A stretch of DNA of 44,991 nucleotides. It comes from Acidobacteriota bacterium (GTDB lineage: Bacteria; Acidobacteriota; Terriglobia; Acidiferrales; UBA7541). The notes under the pieces were generated by a model. The model had not been told where the DNA came from, ran no database searches, and saw only the letters and a program-made list of their open reading frames with translations. The stretch covers positions 1-44,991 of the forward strand of contig JABCZK010000040.1 of assembly GCA_013289695.1 (NCBI GenBank), written 5' to 3'. Made by a program: the position numbers and the translations under genes. Shown here one piece after another: positions 27,601-34,900 of the stretch (positions are counted from its first letter, which is position 1; every line of letters begins with the position of its first letter).

Positions 27601-29517
27601 TTAAACCTTTACAGCGGCGCGGATTCTGGGCCAGCCGGTTACTGCGGCCTTTAGGTTTGGACTTTTTTCGATCGCGTCGAGAACAGCTTTTATGATTTGT
27701 TCGTCTATGTCGGGAGCGGTGCGAAGTTCCGTGGGGTACCGCACCAGAAATTCCAGTCCCGAATCGGCGTAATGTAATTTGGCCTGCGGCGTGGGCGGTT
27801 TCAGCTGGATTTCGATGCGGCGTTCGAGCTCGTTGTGTTGCTGCTCGATGTCCTTCTTGTATTTGTCGTAAACCGAATTGACGGCGGCCAGTAATTTATC
27901 TTCCACCAGCTGGAAATCCGCGCCGGCGACGAACTGCAGCACAACCTCGTGCCAAGTGTACTCGGTGCCGGGGATTTGTTTGTAGAGGGGCGTGGTGGCC
28001 TGGAAGAGGACGGAGTTCGAGAAGACCACGATCCGTCCGGTGGGAAACAGATTCACATCGCTGCCGGCTAATTCCATGAGATAGAAACGCACCGGCGAGA
28101 CGTCAATCACGTCGCCGGTGACTCCCGCGATGCTGACGCGATCTCCGATGCGAATTCCGTAGCGGCCAATCACAAAAAAGTAAGCGGCGACCGAGAGCAG
28201 GACGGCCTGCAAGCCTACGGCGATTCCGGCGGTGGCGAAGCCCGCGAAAGTGGCGAGCGAGCTGAAATCGCTGACGACGCCGAGCGTGAGAACCGCGGCG
28301 ATCAAGAAACCCATGACGAAGCGACGCAGAAGCATGAACTGGCGGCGCCGGCGCAAATCGTGGATGTAGCGGAACGTCCACCTGCGCCACACCTCGGAAA
28401 GAATCCAGACGATTCCCAGAGCGAGGAGAATCGCGACAGCGCTGGAGACGACGGTGCGCAGCGCATCTTTGGACTCGCGGGCGATGGAGTTGCGCCAATT
28501 GAGGAAATTGGAGCGGCTCTGATCGAGGACCATCATTTCCTGGCTGAGCGGAATGACCACGTTCGCAAGTCGCTTGAATTGGCCGGTGAGCGAGCGCAAT
28601 TCCTGCTGGGCGGCTTTGGCTTGGGCGGGATCGGATGGCGGCGTCTGCGTGGTGAGAACGCGGCCGCGTTGAATGGTTGAGGCCAGAGCGTCGCGCATGG
28701 GTTTGCGGAGGGCTGCAGCGTTTTCACGAACGCGTTCGGTTTCGTTGGCCATCTCGTCGATGTTGTGCATCGTTCGCAGCTCTGCGTACAAGGTGAGGCA
28801 GTGGCCAATCAGACCAGAAGATTTGGAAATCGTGGGCTGGGTGGCGGCGGGTTTGGCCGCGGCTTTCTGGGCGTTGGCGTCACCGAGAACTTCAGGGACG
28901 GTGCGCGCGAGATCGTTGACACTGCCGGCAAATCCGCCGACGCCTGATTCCTCGCTGCTTTCGACGAAGCTTGCCAATTTCTGCACCGCATCTTCGGTGG
29001 CTTGGTCGAGCGCGATTTCACCTTGCAACGAGTCTCTTTGTGCGCTGAGGTTTTGGCGCTTGCTGGGCGGGGCAGTCTCGATTTGTTTATTCAACGCGTC
29101 TAGTTTGGATTGGTTCTGGCCAATGCGAGATTTCAAGGTGGCGAGCGTTTGCGCGAGATTTTGTTCTTGGCTCGAGGCCGCAGGAGCGTCCGGCGTCGCG
29201 GGTGCCGCGGTTTGGTCCGTGGCGTTCACCAGGACCGCGGCTGCCTGCGCGGATTGAAATGCGAGACGGACCGCTTCTTGCGCGAGATTTTGCGACGTGT
29301 CCTGATAGATCGCGTCGCTGGGAAGGCCGACGGATTGAATTTTGGAGCTGGAATCGCGGTACCAGCTGATGATGGCGTTTAAATGGCTGAGGATTGCTTC
29401 GCGGTCGATAGACGGCGCGGCGTTACTAACCGAGATGGCGAAGAAAGCGGTGACGCAGAGCAGAGCCGCGGCGATCATCTGTTGCTGGCGTTTGTGGCGT
29501 AGAGTGAGCGTTCGCAT
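27601..29517 (-). CDS. MscS-family mechanosensitive channel with long periplasmic coiled-coil region
   Basis: 638 residues. A signal peptide is followed by about 330 residues of Gln/Ala-rich, heptad-like helices (residues about 25-355), then membrane helices near 345-365 and 390-445. The pore helix is Gly/Ala-rich and ends in the MscS-type stretch FATAGIAVGLQAVLLS, continuing into FVIGRYGIRIGDRVSIAGVTGDV of the beta domain. A C-terminal alpha/beta domain completes the fold. The channel should release solutes under membrane tension. The periplasmic part makes it a large, MscK/YbdG-type member. I start at ATG 29517. The frame runs to 29850, but that part crosses a promoter and hairpin. The ribosome site (GAGAG, 11 bases away) is weak, so ATG 29535 remains possible. 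Confidence 0.82.
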   Translation of the reverse strand: MRTLTLRHKRQQQMIAAALLCVTAFFAISVSNAAPSIDREAILSHLNAIISWYRDSSSKIQSVGLPSDAIYQDTSQNLAQEAVRLAFQSAQAAAVLVNATDQTAAPATPDAPAASSQEQNLAQTLATLKSRIGQNQSKLDALNKQIETAPPSKRQNLSAQRDSLQGEIALDQATEDAVQKLASFVESSEESGVGGFAGSVNDLARTVPEVLGDANAQKAAAKPAATQPTISKSSGLIGHCLTLYAELRTMHNIDEMANETERVRENAAALRKPMRDALASTIQRGRVLTTQTPPSDPAQAKAAQQELRSLTGQFKRLANVVIPLSQEMMVLDQSRSNFLNWRNSIARESKDALRTVVSSAVAILLALGIVWILSEVWRRWTFRYIHDLRRRRQFMLLRRFVMGFLIAAVLTLGVVSDFSSLATFAGFATAGIAVGLQAVLLSVAAYFFVIGRYGIRIGDRVSIAGVTGDVIDVSPVRFYLMELAGSDVNLFPTGRIVVFSNSVLFQATTPLYKQIPGTEYTWHEVVLQFVAGADFQLVEDKLLAAVNSVYDKYKKDIEQQHNELERRIEIQLKPPTPQAKLHYADSGLEFLVRYPTELRTAPDIDEQIIKAVLDAIEKSPNLKAAVTGWPRIRAAVKV

Positions 29518-29632
29518 GATTGATTTTTCTCTCATTTGAATTCTGCCACGAGCGAACCGGGCGCTCGACGCTGCGTGCGGGTGGGCGAATTCGAGTGAGG
29601 AATAAAGTCTCCTGAGCTTGATGGAATTGTGC

Positions 29633-29651
29633 CCCCGGCTATGAGCCGGGG
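29633..29651. repeat. Perfect hairpin CCCCGGCT-ATG-AGCCGGGG
   Basis: An 8-bp GC-rich stem with a three-base loop, in the middle of the predicted 210-base mscS leader. It could be a leader structure or a member of the palindrome family. No T-run follows on either strand. Confidence 0.6.
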
Positions 29652-29734
29652 ATTTTCGACCTGGGGTTGTTCTGGAGAAGCAATCTGGCTGGGCGAGACG
29701 ACTTCCATGGAACTGGGCGACGTTCCACGCAACC

Positions 29735-29763
29735 ATTATACAGGGGTTGATGCCGAGAGTTAA
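29735..29763 (-). promoter_or_regulatory. Promoter for the MscS gene
   Basis: On the minus strand TTAACT (29763-29758), 17-base spacer, TATAAT (29740-29735, exact consensus). Predicted start is near 29728, giving an untranslated leader of about 210 bases before ATG 29517. That is unusually long. Confidence 0.55.
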
Positions 29764-29852
29764 TCGGCAGGCGAGAGTGCGAGATTGCAGTGAACTCGAA
29801 TGAAGATATCGGCACCTGGGGCGTTTGGTTGTTTCGGGCGGATGGGGCACGG

Positions 29853-29861
29853 TGCTATAGT
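29853..29861 (+). promoter_or_regulatory. Extended -10 promoter for the small secreted protein
   Basis: TGCTATAGT fits an extended -10 element (TGnTATAAT with one mismatch). No -35 at normal spacing. It ends 25 bases before the ATG at 29887. Confidence 0.35.
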
Positions 29862-29886
29862 TTCATGGGTGAGAGCGAGCAGCGCA

Positions 29887-30282
29887 ATGCGGGCGCGATT
29901 CGTGGTGGCGGTTTTGTCGCTGGCGCTGATTTATGCGTTGACGTGCTCGGCCACGTGCACGATTTGCATAGGTGCGGGCGCGGCTTCGGAGACACAGCGC
30001 CATGCCTGCGGGCAAGCTTCGCCTGATGCTGGTGGTGGCGCGCACCAGCCTGGCCCTGCGAAGCCTGATTGTTTCGGGCATCACCATTCTGGCTTTGAGT
30101 TTGTGCAGAGCGACGCGGTGATGCAGATTCGGTTGAGTACGACGGGGCACGAGAGCCAGTTGATTAGTGGCGCGGTCCGCACACAGGCCGCCGTCGAGGT
30201 TGCGTCGTTTCGGTCGGATTTAGCTCCGCCGCGGCTGGCGACGATTTTTCCACAGCAGAAAAGTTCCATACTTCGCATCTGA
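29887..30282 (+). CDS. Small secreted Cys/His-rich protein, putative metal binding
   Basis: 131 residues, not assigned to a named family. An N-terminal signal sequence (hydrophobic about residues 5-18) is followed by CTIC, HAC and DCFGHHH clusters in the first half of the mature protein, then a polar Ser/Thr/Gln-rich second half. CxxC and HHH groups next to a multicopper oxidase and a TolC-like gene suggest a periplasmic copper or heavy-metal-binding role. This is inference from composition and context. Start: ATG at 29887 begins the signal peptide. The 29 upstream codons contain the extended -10 and are probably untranslated. The ribosome site is weak. It lies 225 bases upstream of the oxidase and may have its own message. 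Confidence 0.55.
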   Translation: MRARFVVAVLSLALIYALTCSATCTICIGAGAASETQRHACGQASPDAGGGAHQPGPAKPDCFGHHHSGFEFVQSDAVMQIRLSTTGHESQLISGAVRTQAAVEVASFRSDLAPPRLATIFPQQKSSILRI

Positions 30283-30452
30283 ATCCCTCGTTTCTGGTTT
30301 TTCCTAGCGAATCCTTCATAGCCCCTGGTTGCATTGGTCCGTTCAGGCGACGGCATAGGATGACGTCAAAGACCAATTCAACTACGCCCGCCGAAAAGGC
30401 AGGCGGGGGCTACAACTTCAAAATCGAAGGCAAAGGCAACGCCGAATTCAAC

Positions 30453-30475
30453 AGCGCCGGCGGGACGCCGGCGCT
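30453..30475. repeat. Perfect palindrome AGCGCCGGCG-GGA-CGCCGGCGCT
   Basis: A 10-bp perfect stem with GGA loop followed by ACAAAA, ending 32 bases before the multicopper oxidase ATG. It would fold in the oxidase leader. A looser stem, CCCGCC/GGCGGG, lies just upstream at 30387-30407. The palindrome-CTACAAA form matches the element at 25955. Confidence 0.65.
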
Positions 30476-30507
30476 ACAAAAGGCAGCTGCTGAGGCCGGG
30501 AGGGAAT

Positions 30508-31974
30508 ATGAAGCGGACGCGGCGGGATTTTTTGCAGGGGGCGATGGTGGTGGGGGCTGGGGCGATGGCTCCGGGGGCGCGGGCCGCTGGAAATTCGGCG
30601 GAGGGACTGGAGCGCGTGATTGCTGAAGAGCGTCGTGTGCCGGCGACGAATGGCGGAGGGTTTCGCGCGACGGTGACTCCTGATGTGCCGGATTTGGCGT
30701 TTGAGATGGACGGCGGGGTGAAGGTGTTTCACCTGGTGGCGGAGCCGGTGAAGCAGGAAATTTTTCCCGGAAAGATCCTGCATTTGTGGGGGTACAACGG
30801 CAGCGCGCCGGGTCCGACGATTCAGGCGCGGCAGGGCGAGCGCGTGCGGATCATTGTGGACAATCATTTGCCGGAGGCGACTTCGATGCACTGGCACGGG
30901 TTCGACATTCCGTTCGAGATGGATGGCGGCCCGGGACTTTCGCAGGACGCGATTTCACCGGGCGGGCGGTATGTTTACGAGTTCACGCTGCAGCAGGAAG
31001 GGACTTTATTTTATCACTCGCACATGGCGATGCAGGAAATGATGGGGATGATTGGTGCGTTCATCATGCATCCTGCCGACGCTTACGACCCGCCGGTGGA
31101 GAAAGATTTCGCGATTATTTTGCAGGAGTATGCGGCGCTGCCGAACAATCCGACGCCGAATTCGATGAGCATGGAATTTAATTGGCTGACGCTGAACGGA
31201 AAATCGGGGCCGGCGAATACGCCGTTGATCGTGAGGTTGGGCGATCGCGTGCGGTTACGCTTTATTAATTTGGGGATGGACCATCATCCGATTCACATGC
31301 ACGGGCACCAGTTTGTGATTACCGGGACGGAGGGCGGCCGGCAGCCGCGTGCTACTTGGGGACCGAATAACACCGTGCTGGTGGGGGTGGCGCAGTCGCG
31401 CAATGTGGAGTTTGTGGCGACCAATCCGGGCGACTGGATGATTCATTGCCACATGCCACATCACATGATGAACCAGATGTCGTCAATGGCCGGGCCGATG
31501 ACGCGGCGTGGCGGAATGCCGGCGGGCGAGGGGATGGAGGAAGGCATGGGGATGTTACGCGGAGGTGCGGCGACGGCGGCGGAGAACGGGCCGAGCATGG
31601 GACGCGGGATGGGGGCTGGGTCCGCGCTCGCGCAGCCGACAGCGAACGGGCCGCTGTCTTCCGAGCAGGACGCGCAAGGGATGGGCGGGATGCAGATGGG
31701 GCAAGCGGACGTTAGTAAGGATGCGAATTCCGTACCGGGATTTCCGCAGGATGCGTTCATGGAAAGCCCGGCGATGGCGATCGACGCGATGGTGGAGAAG
31801 CCGGAGACACATGGGCTGCGTCCGGGATGGAGTGGTTACATGCAGGGGATGATGACGTTGATTCGAGTGTTGCCGCCGGAGCGTTATGAGGAGATTGTGA
31901 ATTTGCGCGAGAAGCGGCTGAAGAATAGTGGGGCGACGATGCCGGGGATGAGTCGTGCGGGCGAGCAGCGGTAG
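30508..31974 (+). CDS. Tat-exported compact multicopper oxidase with Met-rich C-terminal extension
   Basis: 488 residues. A twin-arginine signal (RTRRDFL at 3-9) exports the folded enzyme. All four copper-ligand motifs are present: HWH at 128-130, HSH at 170-172, HPIHMHGH with histidines at 260, 263, 265 and 267, and HCHMPHHMMNQM at 313-324. In the last, Cys314, His319 and Met324 fit the type-1 site. Only about 90 residues separate the second and third motifs, so the core is shorter than three-domain CopA/CueO. After residue 325 comes a 165-residue tail with a Gly/Met-rich part (MGMLRGG, GMGGMQMGQ), resembling copper-binding Met stretches of copper-resistance oxidases. It probably oxidises Cu(I) or phenolic compounds in the periplasm. 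GGGAGG lies just upstream of the ATG. Confidence 0.9.
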   Translation: MKRTRRDFLQGAMVVGAGAMAPGARAAGNSAEGLERVIAEERRVPATNGGGFRATVTPDVPDLAFEMDGGVKVFHLVAEPVKQEIFPGKILHLWGYNGSAPGPTIQARQGERVRIIVDNHLPEATSMHWHGFDIPFEMDGGPGLSQDAISPGGRYVYEFTLQQEGTLFYHSHMAMQEMMGMIGAFIMHPADAYDPPVEKDFAIILQEYAALPNNPTPNSMSMEFNWLTLNGKSGPANTPLIVRLGDRVRLRFINLGMDHHPIHMHGHQFVITGTEGGRQPRATWGPNNTVLVGVAQSRNVEFVATNPGDWMIHCHMPHHMMNQMSSMAGPMTRRGGMPAGEGMEEGMGMLRGGAATAAENGPSMGRGMGAGSALAQPTANGPLSSEQDAQGMGGMQMGQADVSKDANSVPGFPQDAFMESPAMAIDAMVEKPETHGLRPGWSGYMQGMMTLIRVLPPERYEEIVNLREKRLKNSGATMPGMSRAGEQR

Positions 31975-32008
31975 GAAAGTTCGCGCCAATTCATTGCCCG
32001 ATGCAAAA

Positions 32009-32029
32009 GGTGGCCGTTCACGGGCCACC
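32009..32029. repeat. Palindrome GGTGGCC-GTTCACG-GGCCACC
   Basis: A perfect 7-bp stem about 35 bases beyond the oxidase stop. It may be a read-through attenuator or another copy of the intergenic family, and no T-run is seen. A GACCCACAAAGATTCC sequence follows at 32115-32130, matching 25918-25933 in 15 of 16 bases. Confidence 0.45.
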
Positions 32030-32207
32030 GAGCCGGCGTGAGAACCGTAGAGGCGGAACTTTTGCGGCTAATGCCACTCGGATTTTGTGCGGTTTAGGTC
32101 GTGGCTAGAGCCAGGACCCACAAAGATTCCCGAGTCGGTGCTGACACTCGGAAGTCTGGCGCTTTCTAGACGGAGATTTGGGAGACGGTTTGTGGAAGAG
32201 GATTTCG

Positions 32208-33665
32208 ATGCAAATGGCATACGGGAGATTGGTGATGAGACGCGAGACGTTTTGCAGTTTGCTGTTGCTGATTCTTACCGGTGCGATGCTGCCAACTGCG
32301 CTGGCGGCGCAATCTGTTCCTGCTGCTGGGCCCGCGCAGCAAGCCGCGCAACCTGAACCGGCGCAACAGCTAGGTGCGGGCGAGGCTCATGCGGCAGAGG
32401 ATGGGCTCACGCTCGATCAATTGCAGGCGATGGCACTGGCCAATAATCCCACGCTGCCGCAGGCAAAGGCTGGAGTGCGCGCGGCAGCGGGGCGTTCGCG
32501 ACAGGCGGGATTGTGGCCCAATCCTAAGCTCGGGTACAGCGGCGATGAGATTCGCGGAGGCTCGTTCGGCGGAGGTGAGCAAGGAGTGTTCGTGCAGCAG
32601 AACGTGATCCTCGGCGGCAAGCTGAGTCTCGACCGGAAGATTTTCGAGGCGGAAGGCAAGCAGGCGGCGGCTGAGGCGGATGAACAGCGTTTGCGCGTGG
32701 AAAACGGCGTGCGGATTGCTTTTTACCAGTCTTTGGCGACGCAAGCGATGGTCGAGACGCGCGGGAAGCTGCGGGATATCGCTAAGGACGCGGCGGAAAC
32801 TACGCGCCAGCTTTTCAACGTGGGGCAGGCGGACCAGCCCGACGTGCTGGAAGCGGACGTGGAAGCGGACCAAGACGAACTTGCGGTGATTATCGAAGAG
32901 CAAGAGCAGCAGCGCGCTTGGGGCGTGTTGGCGGCGGTGGTGGGCAAGCCGGATTTGCCTCTGGCGCATCTGCAGGGCGACCTGGAAAAACTGCCGCAGC
33001 TGAACGCGGCGATGATTTTGCAGACGATTTTGCGCGACAGTCCTGCGGTGAAGATCGCGCAATTGGGAGTGGCGCGGGCGGAAGCGGAAAGCGTACGGGC
33101 GCAGCACGAAGTGATTCCCGATCTGTTTTTGCGCGCGGGATATTCATATAGTTTCGAGCAGCTTGGGACTGTGCCGCCGAAAGCGGTGGGTTCAGAGGCG
33201 TTTGCGGAGGTGGGCGTGAATCTGCCGATTTTCAACCGCAATCAGGGAAATATTGCAGCTGCTGCTGCGGACCGCGAGCGCGCGAAACTGGAGGTGCAAC
33301 GCGTGGCCCTGGTGCTGCGGCAGATGGCCGCGCCTATCGTGCAAAATTATGCGAGTTCGCGGGCGATCGCGGAACGTTACCAGAGCAGGACGCTGCCGAA
33401 TGCGCGGATGGCTTACGAACTTTATTTGCGGAAATATCGTGAGGGCGCCGCGGCCTATCCGCAAGTATTGATCGCGCAAAGAACGCTCGTGCAATTGGAA
33501 ACCAGCTATATCAACACGCTGGAAAATGCCTGGATCAATGCGGCCGCGCTAGAGGGGTTGCTGCTTACCGATGGACTGGACTTGCCTGCGGCACCCAATG
33601 AGATGGACCGGCCGGTGCGGGAAATCAATTTGCCGATCACAGAGAATCCGGGGATGCGGCCTTGA
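32208..33665 (+). CDS. TolC-family outer-membrane efflux protein
   Basis: 485 residues with a signal peptide (cleavage after ALAA near residue 34). Two outer-membrane-efflux repeats follow: the first opens with LTLDQLQAMALANNPTLPQAKAGV, and the second starts near AAMILQTILRDSPAVKIA. Each contains long Ala/Gln-rich coiled-coil helices and a short barrel pair (NPKLGYSGDEIRGG and YSFEQLG). PIFNRNQGNI and VVGKPDLP are typical of CusC/CzcC-like members. It should form a trimeric channel working with an RND pump, but no pump gene follows, so the partner must be elsewhere. Start: ATG 32208 has AAGAGG 6 bases upstream. ATG 32235 with GGGAG is a fair alternative. Confidence 0.88.
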   Translation: MQMAYGRLVMRRETFCSLLLLILTGAMLPTALAAQSVPAAGPAQQAAQPEPAQQLGAGEAHAAEDGLTLDQLQAMALANNPTLPQAKAGVRAAAGRSRQAGLWPNPKLGYSGDEIRGGSFGGGEQGVFVQQNVILGGKLSLDRKIFEAEGKQAAAEADEQRLRVENGVRIAFYQSLATQAMVETRGKLRDIAKDAAETTRQLFNVGQADQPDVLEADVEADQDELAVIIEEQEQQRAWGVLAAVVGKPDLPLAHLQGDLEKLPQLNAAMILQTILRDSPAVKIAQLGVARAEAESVRAQHEVIPDLFLRAGYSYSFEQLGTVPPKAVGSEAFAEVGVNLPIFNRNQGNIAAAAADRERAKLEVQRVALVLRQMAAPIVQNYASSRAIAERYQSRTLPNARMAYELYLRKYREGAAAYPQVLIAQRTLVQLETSYINTLENAWINAAALEGLLLTDGLDLPAAPNEMDRPVREINLPITENPGMRP

Positions 33666-33792
33666 GTCGCGCGATTTGGCCGGGGAGTCGTTACAGAACG
33701 AATCACGTATAGCACGACGCATCACTGTGGTAATGTTCCGCGCGAGCGTCGGCGAAATCAGACTCGCTGGGAAATGAACAAGGAGATGGCGC

Positions 33793-34737
33793 GTGGAGAC
33801 ATTTATTCTGCTGCTTGTGGGCGTGGTTGCGTTTTTTGTATTGAGCGTATTCCTGGGATCGTTTTTTACGGTGCAGACGGCGCAGGTGGCTATCGTGCAG
33901 CGGCTGGGGAAGTTTGCGCGCGTGGCGGGGCCCGGGTTGAATTGGAAGACGCCGTATCTGGAGACAGTGGTGCAGCGGATGAGCATGAAAGTGCAGCAGT
34001 TTGACGTGCAGGTGGAAACGAAGACGCAGGACAACGTGTTCGTGCAGATTCCGGTTTCGATTCAGTACAAGGTGATACCGGATGCGGTGGAATCGGCGTT
34101 TTATAAATTGTCGGACCCGGTGAAGCAGATCGAGTCCATGGTGTACAACGTGGTGCTGGGGCACGTGCCCAAGATGAAATTGGACGATACATTTTTGAAT
34201 CAGGCGGATATCGCGGGGGATTTGCGGGACAACCTGGACGCTTCGATGAAGGAGTACGGCTATTCGATCGTGAAGGTATTGATTTCGGACATTGTGCCGG
34301 ACCAGAAAGTGAAGGCGGCGATGAACGACATCAACGCGGCGCAAAGGGAGCGGGAGGCTACCGTGTCGCGCGCGGAGACCAATAAATTATTGTTGGTGAA
34401 GCAGGCGGAGGCGGAGGCGGAATCGAAACGGCTGCAGGGAGAGGGGATTGCGAATCAGCGCAAGGCGATTATCGCGGGATTGAAGGATTCGGTGGAGGAT
34501 TTCGCGAAGACAGTACCGGGTTCGACGCCGCAGGATGTGATGCAGTTGGTTTTGATGACGCAGTATTTCGATACTTTGAAGGAAGTAGCGGCTAACGATC
34601 ATACGAACACGATTTTGATTCCGCATACGCCGAACACTTTGACAGATATTTTTTCGCAGATACGCAATGCGATTATTACGGGGAATGAGTTGGGGCATCA
34701 TCCGGTGGTGGCGCCGACGGGGGATGCGCAGAAGTGA
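33793..34737 (+). CDS. SPFH/Band-7 membrane scaffold protein (stomatin/HIR-like)
   Basis: 314 residues. One N-terminal membrane helix (about 5-25), a Band-7 domain starting with QTAQVAIVQRLGKFARVAGPGLNWKTP, a charged coiled coil (about residues 190-235, with REREATVSRAE and KQAEAEAESKRLQGEG), and a C-terminal segment. The sequence style is close to the hypersensitive-induced-response subgroup. Such proteins oligomerise into membrane microdomain scaffolds and often regulate proteases or channels. GTG 33793 is chosen because AAGGAG lies about 7 bases upstream. An ATG at 33786 is out of frame. It follows the TolC gene by 127 bases and could be co-transcribed. Confidence 0.88.
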   Translation: METFILLLVGVVAFFVLSVFLGSFFTVQTAQVAIVQRLGKFARVAGPGLNWKTPYLETVVQRMSMKVQQFDVQVETKTQDNVFVQIPVSIQYKVIPDAVESAFYKLSDPVKQIESMVYNVVLGHVPKMKLDDTFLNQADIAGDLRDNLDASMKEYGYSIVKVLISDIVPDQKVKAAMNDINAAQREREATVSRAETNKLLLVKQAEAEAESKRLQGEGIANQRKAIIAGLKDSVEDFAKTVPGSTPQDVMQLVLMTQYFDTLKEVAANDHTNTILIPHTPNTLTDIFSQIRNAIITGNELGHHPVVAPTGDAQK

Positions 34738-34778
34738 GCGGGCGGCTCTGTCGCGGTGGCTGGCTCACGCTGTGCGGG

Positions 34779-34852
34779 GGCGAGGCAAGCCTCGCCTGGC
34801 TCGTTTTGCTGCCAGACATTGAGCTTCGCGGAAAGCGGCGGCAAGCCGCCGC
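34779..34852. repeat. Two adjacent palindromes with AA centres
   Basis: GGCGAGGC-AA-GCCTCGCC (34779-34796) and GCGGCGGC-AA-GCCGCCGC (34835-34852), each a perfect 8-bp stem. They lie between the convergent SPFH and GH39 genes. The shared GGC-AA-GCC core but different flanks suggests a family under compensatory change. They may act together as a transcription barrier. Confidence 0.65.
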
Positions 34853-34900
34853 ACTCGAAAACGTGCTCGGCGCAACGATTCGCGGTGCGAGAGCTTTGAA

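Larger units (their letters stand above)
29518..29886. other. Divergent regulatory region between MscS and small secreted protein
   Basis: It holds the minus-strand promoter at 29735-29763, a strong hairpin at 29633-29651 inside the predicted mscS leader, and a plus-strand extended -10 at 29853-29861. No gene is seen. Confidence 0.5.

Noticed and set aside
30360..30626. Gly-rich 88-codon frame before the multicopper oxidase
   Set aside because: It runs through two palindromes and into the oxidase in another frame. The glycine richness comes from repeat sequence.
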